64,000 bases of DNA from Winogradskya humida (GTDB lineage Bacteria > Actinomycetota > Actinomycetes > Mycobacteriales > Micromonosporaceae). How positions within the stretch are numbered: the stretch's first letter is position 1; the number at the start of each line of letters is the position of its first letter. The stretch lies in the NCBI RefSeq assembly GCF_016862215.1, contig NZ_BOMN01000033.1, positions 62,001 through 126,000 of the forward strand, read 5' to 3'. Positions 26,683-35,486 of this stretch are shown in pieces. The notes under the pieces are model-generated. The model did not search any database and was not told the origin of the DNA. It was given only the letters and a program-made list of their open reading frames with translations. A program made the translations under genes and the position numbers.

Positions 26683-27612
26683 ATGACCGACGTCATCACC
26701 CGGGCGGATCCCAAGCCGGACGTTCCCGTGGTGTCACCCAAGGGCGGAGCCAAGGACCGCTGGGTCCGCCGGGCACCGTTGCTGCCCGCGCTCATCTTCG
26801 CCATCGTCGTGACCCAGGTGCCGTTCCTGGTCACCATCTACCTGTCCACGCTGGACTGGAACGCCCTGCGCCCGGGCGACCGGCCGTTCGTCTTCCTCGA
26901 CAACTACGTGACGGTGCTGACCGACACGCGGTTGCAGTCGGCGCTGCTCAACACGGTGCTGCTGACCGCCGGCGCGGTGATCTTCTCGATGATTCTCGGG
27001 CTGGCACTGGCCATCCTGCTGGACCGCAAGTTCTTCGGCCGGGGCGTCGTCCGGACGATGCTGATCACGCCGTTCCTGGTGATGCCGATCGCGGCGGCGC
27101 TGCTCTGGAAGCACGCCCTCTACAACCCGGCGTACGGCCTGATCAACGGCATCTTCGGCGGCTCGACCGACTGGGTCTCGTCGTACCCGAAGGCCGCGGT
27201 CATCGCCACGCTGGTCTGGCAGTGGACGCCGTTCATGATGCTGATCCTGCTGGCCGGCCTGCAGTCGCAGAGCGAGGACATCCTGGAGGCCGCCCGCGTC
27301 GACGGTGCCGGCGCCTGGAAGATCTTCACCCACATGACGCTCCCGCACATGCGTCAGTACCTGGAGCTGGGCGCGCTGCTCGGCTCGATCTACCTGGTCA
27401 ACACGTTCGACGCGGTCTTCACCATCACCCAGGGCGGACCGGGCACGGCAACGACCAACCTGCCGTACGAGATCTACCTGACGACGTTCCGCAAGTTCGA
27501 GTACGGCGAGGCGTCGGCCGCCGGCGTCATCGTGGTGATCCTGACGATCATCGTGGCGACGTTCGCGCTGCGCGTCATCTCGAGCCTGTTCCGCATGGAG
27601 GAGTCCCGATGA
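26683..27612 (+). CDS. smoF: Polyol ABC transporter permease, subunit 1
   Basis: MalF-type inner-membrane permease of 309 residues and six membrane helices. The EAA loop that contacts the ATPase reads EAARVDGAGAWKIFTHMTLP. The long hydrophilic N-terminus (25 residues) precedes helix 1 (LLPALIFAIVVTQVPFLVTI). It overlaps the next permease by four bases (ATGA). No ATPase gene is encoded nearby, so a shared MsiK-type ATPase elsewhere must energise the system, as in other actinomycete sugar importers. Confidence 0.92.
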   Translation: MTDVITRADPKPDVPVVSPKGGAKDRWVRRAPLLPALIFAIVVTQVPFLVTIYLSTLDWNALRPGDRPFVFLDNYVTVLTDTRLQSALLNTVLLTAGAVIFSMILGLALAILLDRKFFGRGVVRTMLITPFLVMPIAAALLWKHALYNPAYGLINGIFGGSTDWVSSYPKAAVIATLVWQWTPFMMLILLAGLQSQSEDILEAARVDGAGAWKIFTHMTLPHMRQYLELGALLGSIYLVNTFDAVFTITQGGPGTATTNLPYEIYLTTFRKFEYGEASAAGVIVVILTIIVATFALRVISSLFRMEESR

Positions 27613-28478
27613 CGACACTCGCCACGCCCGCAGTGAAGTCCTCCACGGCCTTGAAACCCGCCGCACGGCGCCGCATGGGCAGTGCGATCTGGGGGGTCGT
27701 CGCCTGGGTCGCCGGGATCATCTTCGTGTTCCCGGTGATCTGGATGGTGCTCACCAGCTTCAAGCAGGAGCAGGACGCCGCCAGCAACCCGCCCACGTGG
27801 GTCTTCACCCCGACGTTCGATCAGTACGCGCAGGTCTTCGACCGCAACATCATGCCGTTCCTGCTGAACTCGCTGATGGCGAGCGTGTTCTCCACGCTGC
27901 TGGTGGTCATCCTGGCCACCCCCGCGGCGTACGCCCTCTCGCTGCGCCCGGTCGCGAAATGGACCGACGCGCTGTTCTTCTTCATCTCGACCAAGATGAT
28001 GCCCGCGGTCGCCGCGCTGCTGCCGGTCTACCTGCTGGTGAAGAACCTGGGCATGCTCGACAACGTGTGGACGATGGTGCTGCTCTACACCTCGATGAAC
28101 CTGCCGCTCGCGGTCTGGATGATGCGGTCGTTCCTGCTCGAGGTGCCACGCGAGGTGCTGGAGGCCGGCGAGGTCGACGGTGCCGGGCTCGTCACGTCGA
28201 TCCGGAAGATCATCCTGCCGATCGTCTCGCCGGGCCTGGCCGCGACGGCGCTGATCTGCTTCATCTTCGCCTGGAACGAGTTCTTCCTGGCGGTGAACCT
28301 GACCGCGACGAACGCCGGCACCGCCCCGATCTTCCTGGTCGGCTTCATCTCCTCCGAGGGCCTCTTCCTGGCCCGGCTCTGCGCGGCGGCCACCCTGGTC
28401 TCGCTGCCGGTGCTGATCGCCGGCTGGGTCGCCCAGAACAAGCTGGTCCGCGGTCTCTCGATGGGCGCGGTCAAATGA
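27609..28478 (+). CDS. smoG: Polyol ABC transporter permease, subunit 2
   Basis: MalG-type permease of 289 residues with six helices. The EAA loop is EAGEVDGAGLVTSIRKIILP, and FIFAWNEFFLAVNLTATNA is typical of polyol permeases. It starts on the stop of subunit 1 and overlaps the dehydrogenase start by four bases (ATGA), so transport and oxidation of the substrate are translationally coupled. Confidence 0.92.
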   Translation: MTTLATPAVKSSTALKPAARRRMGSAIWGVVAWVAGIIFVFPVIWMVLTSFKQEQDAASNPPTWVFTPTFDQYAQVFDRNIMPFLLNSLMASVFSTLLVVILATPAAYALSLRPVAKWTDALFFFISTKMMPAVAALLPVYLLVKNLGMLDNVWTMVLLYTSMNLPLAVWMMRSFLLEVPREVLEAGEVDGAGLVTSIRKIILPIVSPGLAATALICFIFAWNEFFLAVNLTATNAGTAPIFLVGFISSEGLFLARLCAAATLVSLPVLIAGWVAQNKLVRGLSMGAVK

Positions 28479-29464
28479 GAGCCGCCGTGGTTGTCACGCC
28501 CGGCACGATCCGGATCGAGAACGTGCCGGACCCGGCGCCCGGCCCCACCGACGTGGTGGTCAGGCCGGCGGCGGTGGGCATCTGCGGCACCGACGCGCAC
28601 ATCATGGACGGCGAGTTCGCGCCGGCCTTCCCGATCGTCCCCGGCCACGAGTTCGCCGGCGAGATCGTGGAGGTCGGCGCGGCCGTCACCGACTTCGCGG
28701 TCGGCGATCAGGTCGCGGTGGACCCCTCGCTGTACTGCGGCTACTGCTACCAGTGCAAACGCGCCCGCGGCAACCAGTGCGAAAATTGGAACGCCATCGG
28801 GGTCACCCGGCCCGGCGCGGCCGCGGAATTCGTCCTCGCACCCCGGGCCAACCTCTTCCGGCTGCCGTCGCACCTCGCGGCCCGCGACGCTGCCCTGATC
28901 GAACCCCTCTCCTGCGCGGTACGCGGATTCGACGTCCTCCCCCGCCGCATGTCCGACACGTTCCTCATCTACGGCTCGGGCACGATGGGCCTGATGATGC
29001 TGGAGCTCGCGAAACGCGCCGGCGCGGCCACCGTGTCCATGGTGGACATCAACCCGGAACGGCTAGAAACGGCAAAACTGCTGGGGTGTACGGCTGCAGT
29101 CACCAACGCCGAAGAGCTGGACGCCCCCCGCGGCTGGGACGTCGTCATCGACTGCACCGGAGCACCGGCCGCGATCCGGGACGGCCTCGCCCGCGTGGGC
29201 CGGGGCGGCACGTTCCTACAGTTCGGCGTGTCCGCGTACGACGCCCGCGTCGAGATCGAGCCCTACGAGATCTACCGCCGCGAGATCACTATCACCGGCT
29301 CGATGGCAGTCCTGCACAGCTTCGACCGCGCAGGCGAACTCCTGGCCGCGGGCGTCCTCGACCCGGCCATCTTCATCAGCCACCGCTTCCCGCTGACCGA
29401 CTACGCCAAGGCCCTGTCCCAGTTCCGCGCCGGCGTGGGCAGGAAGACGCTGATAGAACCCTGA
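28475..29464 (+). CDS. Zinc-dependent polyol/alcohol dehydrogenase
   Basis: Medium-chain NAD(P)-dependent dehydrogenase of 329 residues, threonine/sorbitol dehydrogenase type. Catalytic zinc ligands are C37 (GICGTDAH) and H58-E59 (PGHEFAGE). The structural zinc site has C88, C91, C94 and C102. The nucleotide fold has YGSGTMGLMMLELAKRAG and D (VDINPERLE), which points to NAD(H). It probably oxidises the imported polyol (mannitol, sorbitol or arabitol) to a ketose. A ketose kinase is not in the operon. Confidence 0.92.
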   Translation: MRAAVVVTPGTIRIENVPDPAPGPTDVVVRPAAVGICGTDAHIMDGEFAPAFPIVPGHEFAGEIVEVGAAVTDFAVGDQVAVDPSLYCGYCYQCKRARGNQCENWNAIGVTRPGAAAEFVLAPRANLFRLPSHLAARDAALIEPLSCAVRGFDVLPRRMSDTFLIYGSGTMGLMMLELAKRAGAATVSMVDINPERLETAKLLGCTAAVTNAEELDAPRGWDVVIDCTGAPAAIRDGLARVGRGGTFLQFGVSAYDARVEIEPYEIYRREITITGSMAVLHSFDRAGELLAAGVLDPAIFISHRFPLTDYAKALSQFRAGVGRKTLIEP

Positions 29465-29508
29465 TGTGCCAATCTTTTCACCATTGGTCATTGCGTGATC
29501 ACAGGTAG

Positions 29509-30825
29509 TTGCCAACGACGTCCGGCATGGGCGTCAATGGAGCGGTGCCCCCGCCGCTGACCTTGAAGGCGGGGCGCCTCGGCGGAGCGTCCGTGATCGG
29601 CGTCGCCCTCGCCGCGGCGACCCCGCTGCTCCCCGCCGACCTCCCGGCGCCGCTGGTTGTGGCGGCCGCCGGGCTCTTCCTCCTGATCTTCGCCACTGCT
29701 TATGCGGGGCTTACCCGGCGGCTGTCGTCCTCGGGTGCGCTGTACACGTTTGCGGCGCGTGGGCTCGGGCGGCCGTTCGGGGTGGCGGCGGGGTGGTTGG
29801 CGCTCATGGCGTACCAATCAATGCAACTCGGTCTTTATGCAGTGCTTGCGCCGCGCTTCGGGGCACCGTGGTGGGCGGTAGCAGGTGTGTGCTGGGCAGT
29901 GGTCGCGCTGAGCGGAATGCTCCCGATCGGCGTCGCCGCGTGGTTGATGATCTTGTTGGTCGTAGGCGCCCTCGCCTCACTCACCATCCCGGTCGTGGCT
30001 GACCTCCCGCACACCCTGGACGCCCTGCGCCTGACCGAAACGGGTCGCCCGGAGCTGGGTCTGCTACTGCTCACCGCGACCCTCGCCTTCGTGGGCATCG
30101 AGGTCACTGCGGCATTCAGCCAGGACGTGCGACGCTCCGCGGCCCCCGCGACCTACATCGTGGTCCTGCTTCTGATCATCCTGTACGCGCTCAGGTCGTC
30201 CACGGACGTCCAAGCCACCACCTGGGCCTTCACCGCGAGCCTCCTCGCCGGCCAGCTCGCCCTCCACCACGTGATGGTCCGCTACCTCGCCGCCATGGGC
30301 CGAGAACGAGTGCTGCCGTCCTCGCTGGCCAGGCTCCGCCCCGCGTCCGCAACGCAATCCGTTGTTGCCGGACTGTCCATCGCAGCCCTGATCTTCGTCC
30401 CGGTGGATCCCCAGGACCTCACGCTCGCCGGCGGTCTCGGCGTTCTGGTCCTGCTGCTCGGGGCCTCGCTCTCCGCGCTGCTGTTCCTCAACCGCCACCC
30501 ATCGGGCGAGGGGTTATGGCGCCGCCTTTTCGCGCCCGCTGTGTCCACTGTGGGGTTTGGGGTGCTGGGTTGGCTCGCCTACGAGAACCACCGCGCCCTG
30601 CTGGCCTGCGCCGCGGCACCGGTTGCCTTCGGGCTACTGCACGCGGCGGTGCTCCGGTTGGCGAAACCCGTTGTGTACGCCGGAATCGGCCTCGGCGGCA
30701 CGGCAATCGTGGTCGCCCCCTCCCCATCCGCTCTCGCGGACCTTCGCGATCCTGAGATCCCGCAGTCCCGTGTCCCCGGTGCCCACCGCCCAGAGCGGGT
30801 AAATCCGGAGAAAATGATCGGCTGA
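29509..30825 (+). CDS. APC-type amino acid permease-like membrane protein
   Basis: Polytopic membrane protein of 432-438 residues with about eleven hydrophobic segments. SSSGALYTFAARGLGRPFG is the usual first conserved loop of the amino acid/polyamine/organocation family, and FVGIEVTAAFSQDVRR resembles the helix 6 region (FxGFE in typical members). The C-terminal 45 residues are hydrophilic. The start may be TTG 29509 or ATG 29527; neither has a good ribosome site. It follows the dehydrogenase by 44 bases but has no evident link to polyol use. Confidence 0.82.
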   Translation: MPTTSGMGVNGAVPPPLTLKAGRLGGASVIGVALAAATPLLPADLPAPLVVAAAGLFLLIFATAYAGLTRRLSSSGALYTFAARGLGRPFGVAAGWLALMAYQSMQLGLYAVLAPRFGAPWWAVAGVCWAVVALSGMLPIGVAAWLMILLVVGALASLTIPVVADLPHTLDALRLTETGRPELGLLLLTATLAFVGIEVTAAFSQDVRRSAAPATYIVVLLLIILYALRSSTDVQATTWAFTASLLAGQLALHHVMVRYLAAMGRERVLPSSLARLRPASATQSVVAGLSIAALIFVPVDPQDLTLAGGLGVLVLLLGASLSALLFLNRHPSGEGLWRRLFAPAVSTVGFGVLGWLAYENHRALLACAAAPVAFGLLHAAVLRLAKPVVYAGIGLGGTAIVVAPSPSALADLRDPEIPQSRVPGAHRPERVNPEKMIG

Positions 30826-30868
30826 GTTACTTGTCGCGTGCTAATACCTGACAAACGCCTACTAGGCC

Positions 30869-30887
30869 TTCCGCAACCCTTGCGGAA
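30869..30887. promoter_or_regulatory. Operator/hairpin upstream of Panacea gene
   Basis: Perfect inverted repeat TTCCGCAA-CCC-TTGCGGAA, flanked by CTAG on both sides, ending 17 bases before the Panacea start. Its position fits an autoregulatory operator of a toxin-antitoxin pair; it could also terminate the upstream permease gene. Confidence 0.6.
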
Positions 30888-30904
30888 CGACTAGCCTCAT
30901 CCGC

Positions 30905-31564
30905 ATGTCAGTCACACTCGCTGATGCCCCGGCGGCATCCGAAAGTTCCCTGGCGCAGCACCCCGTCGAGGTCTCGCCGACTACCCCTGAGCAGCCATAT
31001 CATTCGCGAATGACCGTCTCCGCACGCGACGTCGCCGCAGTCCTCCGTGATCGGCTCCCCGAGCTGTCGGTCAAGAAACTCCACAAGCTGCTCTACTACT
31101 GCCAGGGCCACCACCTGGCGACGTTCGAAGCGCCGCTCTTCGCAGAGACGATTCATGCCTGGGACGGAGGCCCTGTGGTCGGGGCGCTCTGGCGGCAGGA
31201 GGCGACGGGCGAGCCGAGCCCTTCACCGCGGCCGCTGGGTGAGGCTGAGCTCAACACGATCGGCTATGTGCTGAGTCGTTACGGCAATCTCACGGGTAAT
31301 GATCTCGAGAATCTGACCCGTAACGAGACTCCCTGGGAATCGGCTGATCGGGGCCGCAGTCCCCTGCGGAGTGTCCCGATCGAGCTTGAATCGCTCACCC
31401 ATTATTTCCAGACCCGGGGCGCCCAGGGAACGGACGATGCGATCCCGCTCGACGGTGGTGAGCTGCGTCGGATGCTTGAGGACGTGATGAGCCGGCCACC
31501 CTCGACGTCCGGGAAGGTCGACACCCGGGAAGAGATCCTGGCAAGGATGCGGCGTGAATCCTGA
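30905..31564 (+). CDS. Panacea (SocA/DUF4065) domain protein, putative antitoxin
   Basis: Protein of up to 219 residues. The Panacea domain (about 38-165) has VSARDVAAVLRDRLPELSVK, KLHKLLYYCQGHHLATFEAP and AETIHAWDGGPVVGALW, a fold that neutralises many unrelated toxins. The first 35 residues are low-complexity, and ATG 31010 (MTVSARDV) is an alternative start that fits the domain edge. The gene overlaps the following small gene by 11 bases, the usual antitoxin-toxin arrangement. The palindrome upstream suggests autoregulation. Confidence 0.85.
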   Translation: MSVTLADAPAASESSLAQHPVEVSPTTPEQPYHSRMTVSARDVAAVLRDRLPELSVKKLHKLLYYCQGHHLATFEAPLFAETIHAWDGGPVVGALWRQEATGEPSPSPRPLGEAELNTIGYVLSRYGNLTGNDLENLTRNETPWESADRGRSPLRSVPIELESLTHYFQTRGAQGTDDAIPLDGGELRRMLEDVMSRPPSTSGKVDTREEILARMRRES

Positions 31565-31850
31565 GCCCTCCCCGTGGCGCCTCAAGGAGTTCATCGAGCA
31601 TATCGACATCTGGATCGGCCTCGAGAAGCCCGACGTTGATCTGCGAATCCATGTCCTGGCTTGGGCCATGCGCCGCGATGAAAGCCCTTATCAGGGGGCC
31701 CGTCGCGAATCTGGGTTTCCGAACCTCTGGTTCGCGCCGGTCCCGCAGTCCAACCGGAATGGGCAAATAGTCATCTGCTACTACGAAGTCTTCGAGTCGT
31801 TACATGAGTTGCGCTGCAAGGGGTTCGGCACGTTGAGCTGGCCCGTTTGA
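31554..31850 (+). CDS. Small protein, candidate toxin partner of Panacea antitoxin
   Basis: 98-residue soluble protein starting at GTG 31554 inside the end of the Panacea gene. I recognise no family. It is rich in tryptophan and aromatic residues (WRLKEFIEHIDIWIGLEKPD, FPNLWFAPVP, ICYYEVFESLHEL). The conserved-looking acidic and aromatic clusters and the size fit a small enzyme or nuclease-like toxin. The role as toxin rests only on overlap with a Panacea gene. It could also be a second subunit of an unrelated complex. Confidence 0.65.
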   Translation: MNPEPSPWRLKEFIEHIDIWIGLEKPDVDLRIHVLAWAMRRDESPYQGARRESGFPNLWFAPVPQSNRNGQIVICYYEVFESLHELRCKGFGTLSWPV

Positions 31851-31856
31851 GGGTCG

Positions 31857-32384
31857 TCAGCGGGTGGGGTCGTCGGTGAAGAATTCTTGGATCTGGGTGA
31901 GGGTGAGGTAGCCCTGGGGTTCGAGGGGGCCCTGATCTGGCGGGAGGGTTCGGTGGGTTACCTCCAGGTCGGTCATGTGGTCGGGGAGGGCCGGCAGGGG
32001 CGGGACAGGGGGCAGGGGCGGTAAGGCTATGGCCTCGCGGATGACTTCGAACATGCCCGTCACCTCGTGGATGGCCAGGGGGAGGAGTGCTGCCGGGCGG
32101 GCTGTGGAAGCGGGGGCCGCGCAGGTGAAGTTGGCGCGGAGTTTGCTCTTGATTTTTCGGATGTCGGCGCTGGGGCGTGGGTGGTCGAGGGGGTTTGCCG
32201 CGACGATGCCGAGTTCGCAGTGGGGGATTCCGGAGGCTTGCCACCAGCGGCGCCAGGCGGGGTCTTTGTCGAGGGTGCGGGCTACGTGGCTGAGGGCTGC
32301 CAGGTAGGCCTCGGGGGCGGGGCTGTGGAGTGTCGTTGTTCCCAGGTGGGGATGCAGCCAACTGTGGTGGCGGCGCGGGTCCAT
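31857..32384 (-). CDS. Hypothetical protein
   Basis: Protein of 175 residues that I do not recognise. The first half has YLAALSHVARTLDKDPAWRR and CELGIVAANPLDHPRP; the second has a proline-rich stretch (LPPLPPVPPLPALPD) and ends QEFFTDDPTR. No membrane segment or signal peptide is visible. It is convergent with the Panacea pair, separated by only six bases, and divergent from marR. Codon use is typical of the window, so it is likely a real gene. Confidence 0.6.
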   Translation of the reverse strand: MDPRRHHSWLHPHLGTTTLHSPAPEAYLAALSHVARTLDKDPAWRRWWQASGIPHCELGIVAANPLDHPRPSADIRKIKSKLRANFTCAAPASTARPAALLPLAIHEVTGMFEVIREAIALPPLPPVPPLPALPDHMTDLEVTHRTLPPDQGPLEPQGYLTLTQIQEFFTDDPTR

Positions 32385-32488
32385 GGATGCATCGTGGCAT
32401 TTCGGGTGTGGGGCGCGGGGGACTTCGGGGTGCGCGCGTAAGGGTGGTCAATGTGCGTCGTGGGTGAGGGGTGCGTCACGTCGGGCAG

Positions 32489-32514
32489 ATACATGTATAA
32501 GCCAGTGATATAAA
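32489..32514 (+). promoter_or_regulatory. marR promoter and palindromic operator
   Basis: The palindrome ATACATGTAT (32489-32498) lies just upstream of a TATAAA -10-like box (32509-32514). The GTG start at 32522 is only seven bases from the box, so the transcript is probably leaderless. The palindrome is a likely MarR autoregulatory site. Confidence 0.6.
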
Positions 32515-32521
32515 TCTTGGT

Positions 32522-32974
32522 GTGCAACCAGTGATCGAGACCCCGCCCGAGAGTGCGCTTGTCGCATTCGGGCTTGAGCGGCTCTACGACGCTCTGCGCC
32601 GGCTCGCGCCGCGGATGGGGCTCAGCCTGACCGCGCATTCCACCCTGAAGCGCCTCAGTCAGCTCGGCCCGCAGCGCCTGTCCGAGCTGCACGCCGCCGA
32701 GAGCGTCACGCAGCCCGCGATGACCCAGCTGGTCACCCGGCTGGAGAAGGACGGCTTCGCCGTGCGCGGCGGTGACCCCGCCGATCGCCGGGCCGTGCTC
32801 GTGAGCATCACCGAGGCCGGGAGCGCGCTCGTCGAGCAGCGCAGAGTCGCATATGCCGAGGCCCTCGACACCGTGCTGGCCGGCCTCTCCGAGGCGGACC
32901 GGGCGGCGATCATCGCCGCGCTGCCGGCCATGGAGCGGCTCGTCGACGCCGTTGCCGCGCACGCCACCACCTGA
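32522..32974 (+). CDS. MarR family transcriptional regulator
   Basis: Winged-helix repressor of 150 residues. The core reads LSELHAAESVTQPAMTQLVT (recognition helix region) and GDPADRRAVLVSITEAGSAL (wing), with dimerisation helices at both ends. It lies 40 bases upstream of a DHA2-type drug exporter in the same direction, the standard layout of MarR-controlled efflux. Its start is GTG 32522 with no ribosome site, consistent with a leaderless message. Confidence 0.94.
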   Translation: MQPVIETPPESALVAFGLERLYDALRRLAPRMGLSLTAHSTLKRLSQLGPQRLSELHAAESVTQPAMTQLVTRLEKDGFAVRGGDPADRRAVLVSITEAGSALVEQRRVAYAEALDTVLAGLSEADRAAIIAALPAMERLVDAVAAHATT

Positions 32975-33014
32975 AACCCGTACCACCTGAGCCCTGAAGG
33001 GGGGTCATCTCGCC

Positions 33015-34805
33015 GTGCTCGCCGTTGATCATCCGAGGTACAAGTGGGTCGCTCTGTCGAACACCACGCTCGGCACGCTGCTGGCCACCATCAACTCCTC
33101 GATCGTCCTGATCTCGCTGCCGGCGATCTTCAAGGGCATCCACCTGAACGCCCTCGAGCCGGGCAACGTCAGCTACCTGCTCTGGATGCTGATGGGATAC
33201 ATGCTGGTCACTGCGGTGCTGGTGGTCACGCTGGGCCGCCTCGGTGACATGTACGGCCGGGTGAAGATCTACAACGCCGGGTTCGCCATCTTCACGCTGA
33301 CCTCGGTGATCCTGGCGCTGGACCCGTTCGACGGCGGCGGGGGAGCGCTGTGGCTGATCGGCTGGCGGGTGCTGCAGGCGGTCGGTGGCGCGATGCTGAT
33401 GGCCAACTCGGCTGCGATCATCACCGACGCGTTCTCGTCGAAGCAGCGCGGCATGGCGCTCGGCGTCAACATCGTCGCCGCGCTGGCAGGCTCGTTCATC
33501 GGCCTGGTCGTCGGTGGTGTGCTGGCCGAGTGGGACTGGCGTTCGGTGTTCTGGGTCAACATCCCGCTGGGCATTCTCGGCACGGTCTGGGCGTACCGGT
33601 CGCTGCATGACACCGGGGTCCGGCGCAAGGCGAAGATCGACTGGTGGGGCAACGCGACCTTCGCGATCGGGCTCACCGCGGTGCTCGCCGCCATCACGTA
33701 CGGCATTCAGCCGTACGGCGGCCACACGATGGGCTGGACGAGTCCGTGGGTGCTCACCGGGCTGATCGGCGGCGGGCTGGTGCTGGTGGCCTTCGGCATC
33801 ATCGAGACCCGGGTCGCCGATCCGATGTTCCCGCTCGCGCTCTTCCGGAACACCGCGTTCACCAGTGGCAACATCGCCAGCCTGCTCTCCGCGGTGGCGC
33901 GGGGCGGGCTCCAGTTCATGCTGATCATCTGGCTGCAGGGGATCTGGCTGCCGCTGCACGGGTACGACTACGAGCAGACGCCGTTGTGGGCCGGTATCTA
34001 TCTCGTCCCGTTGACGATCGGCTTCCTCGTCGCGGGTCCGCTGGCCGGTGCCCTCTCCGACCGCTTCGGTCCACGGCTGTTCGCGGCAGGCGGTCTGCTG
34101 GTGATGGCCGGGTCCTTCGTCGGGATGCTGCTGCTGCCGAGCGACTTCAACTACGCCGTCTTCGCGCTGCTGATCTTCGTCAACGGGCTCGGCGGTGGCC
34201 TGTTCGCGGCGCCGAACACGTCGCTGGTCATGTCGAGCGTCCCCGCCAACATGCGTGGTGCCGCGTCCGGGATGCGGGCGACGTTCCAGAACGCCGGACA
34301 GGTGCTGTCGATCGGGCTGTTCTTCTCGCTGATGGTCGCCGGGCTGGCCGGGTCGCTGCCGTCGACGCTGAGCTCGGGGCTGACCGCGCAGGGCGTCTCG
34401 GCCGCGACCGCCGATCAGGTCGCGCAGATCCCGCCGGTCGGCACGCTGTTCGCGGCGTTCCTCGGCTACAACCCGATCGCGGAGCTGCTGGGTCAGCCGA
34501 CCCTCGACAGCCTGCCGGCGCAGAACGCGGACACCCTGACCGGCCTGGAATTCTTCCCCCGGCTGATCTCCGGCCCGTTCCACGACGGCCTGGTGATCGT
34601 CTTCTGGCTGGCGATCGCGATGACGGTCATCGGTGCCCTGGCCTCGCTCCTGCGCGGCAAGCCGGCGCCGAAGGAGGACGAGACGCCCGAGGGCGAGTTC
34701 GTAGCCCACGAGGCCGAGCTGGCCTCGGAGCTGGCCGAGGCGCAGGGACTGGCCCCGGCCACGCGGGTCGCCGAGCCGATCGACGCCCCCGGGGTCAAGG
34801 CCTAG
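33015..34805 (+). CDS. DHA2-family (14-TMS) MFS drug exporter
   Basis: Proton-driven efflux permease of 596 residues. Motif A is [15 protein letters not shown], motif C-like [20 protein letters not shown] is at helix 5, and [20 protein letters not shown] is the helix 4 region. Fourteen hydrophobic segments fit the DHA2 family (QacA/EmrB). The C-terminal 60 residues are acidic and cytoplasmic. The GTG start at 33015 has GGGGGG ten bases ahead. It is co-directional with marR and convergent with a TetR gene, which controls a different transporter. Confidence 0.94.
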   Translation: MLAVDHPRYKWVALSNTTLGTLLATINSSIVLISLPAIFKGIHLNALEPGNVSYLLWMLMGYMLVTAVLVVTLGRLGDMYGRVKIYNAGFAIFTLTSVILALDPFDGGGGALWLIGWRVLQAVGGAMLMANSAAIITDAFSSKQRGMALGVNIVAALAGSFIGLVVGGVLAEWDWRSVFWVNIPLGILGTVWAYRSLHDTGVRRKAKIDWWGNATFAIGLTAVLAAITYGIQPYGGHTMGWTSPWVLTGLIGGGLVLVAFGIIETRVADPMFPLALFRNTAFTSGNIASLLSAVARGGLQFMLIIWLQGIWLPLHGYDYEQTPLWAGIYLVPLTIGFLVAGPLAGALSDRFGPRLFAAGGLLVMAGSFVGMLLLPSDFNYAVFALLIFVNGLGGGLFAAPNTSLVMSSVPANMRGAASGMRATFQNAGQVLSIGLFFSLMVAGLAGSLPSTLSSGLTAQGVSAATADQVAQIPPVGTLFAAFLGYNPIAELLGQPTLDSLPAQNADTLTGLEFFPRLISGPFHDGLVIVFWLAIAMTVIGALASLLRGKPAPKEDETPEGEFVAHEAELASELAEAQGLAPATRVAEPIDAPGVKA

Positions 34806-34820
34806 ACAAAGGCAGCAAGC

Positions 34821-35408
34821 TCAGAGAGCGGCGATGGCGGCGTCCACCAGGACTGCCGCCATCGCCCTTGCCGTTACAGCGGCCTCGGGGTGGCGGTCCA
34901 GCCGGGCCCCGGCGGAGGCGCCGTCGTACAGGATCACGAGCTGGGCGGCCAGAACCGCGGGATCGGGAACGCCGGCCTCGCGGGCCAGCCCGATCAGCAG
35001 CTCCTGGGTCCAGGCGCGGTTGGCGTCGCTCATCTCCTCGGCGACGCCGCCCTTCTCCGATTCCGCGCTCGCGTTGTAGAACGCGCAGCCGCGGTAGGCC
35101 GGCGCGGACACGTAGTCGATCAGCACATCGAAGACGCCGACCAGCCGGTCGCGGGGGGTGTCGAAGCGTTCGAGGCCCGTGAGGATCCTCGTCTGCCGGC
35201 TTTCGTGCCGGCCCTGCAGGTACGCCCGGATCAGCCCGTCCTTGTTGCCGAAGCAGCTGTAGAGCGAGGCCTTGGCAACGCCCGCCTGCTCGATGACGCG
35301 ATCGATGCCGACGGTGTGCACCCCCTCGGCGTAGAAGAGCTCATCGGCGGCGGCGAGCAGGCGGTCCCGTGCGGATTGCTTGCGCACGGCAGGTGATGCA
35401 GCGGACAT
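34821..35408 (-). CDS. TetR family regulator
   Basis: Repressor of 195 residues. The N-terminal helix-turn-helix reads RLLAAADELFYAEGVHTVGI, then EQAGVAKASLYSCFGNKDGL. The C-terminal domain (about 75-190) matches the YcdC/AcrR-like group with an internal AYRGCAFYNASAE. It is divergent from an MFS exporter; two matching palindromes lie between the genes, so it surely represses both. Confidence 0.95.
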   Translation of the reverse strand: MSAASPAVRKQSARDRLLAAADELFYAEGVHTVGIDRVIEQAGVAKASLYSCFGNKDGLIRAYLQGRHESRQTRILTGLERFDTPRDRLVGVFDVLIDYVSAPAYRGCAFYNASAESEKGGVAEEMSDANRAWTQELLIGLAREAGVPDPAVLAAQLVILYDGASAGARLDRHPEAAVTARAMAAVLVDAAIAAL

Positions 35409-35422
35409 GCCCTTGACGATAG

Positions 35423-35468
35423 CAGACAGATCTGTCTAGTGTCGTGACCTACCAGACAGACCTGTCTG
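35423..35468. promoter_or_regulatory. Two tandem TetR operators
   Basis: Two near-identical dyads, CAGACAG-AT-CTGTCTA (35423-35438) and CAGACAG-AC-CTGTCTG (35453-35468), lie with centres 30 bp apart (three helical turns) between the divergent TetR and MFS genes. They are almost certainly the binding sites of the adjacent TetR protein. Confidence 0.85.
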
Positions 35469-35486
35469 TGCGACTTCGGGAGCGAC

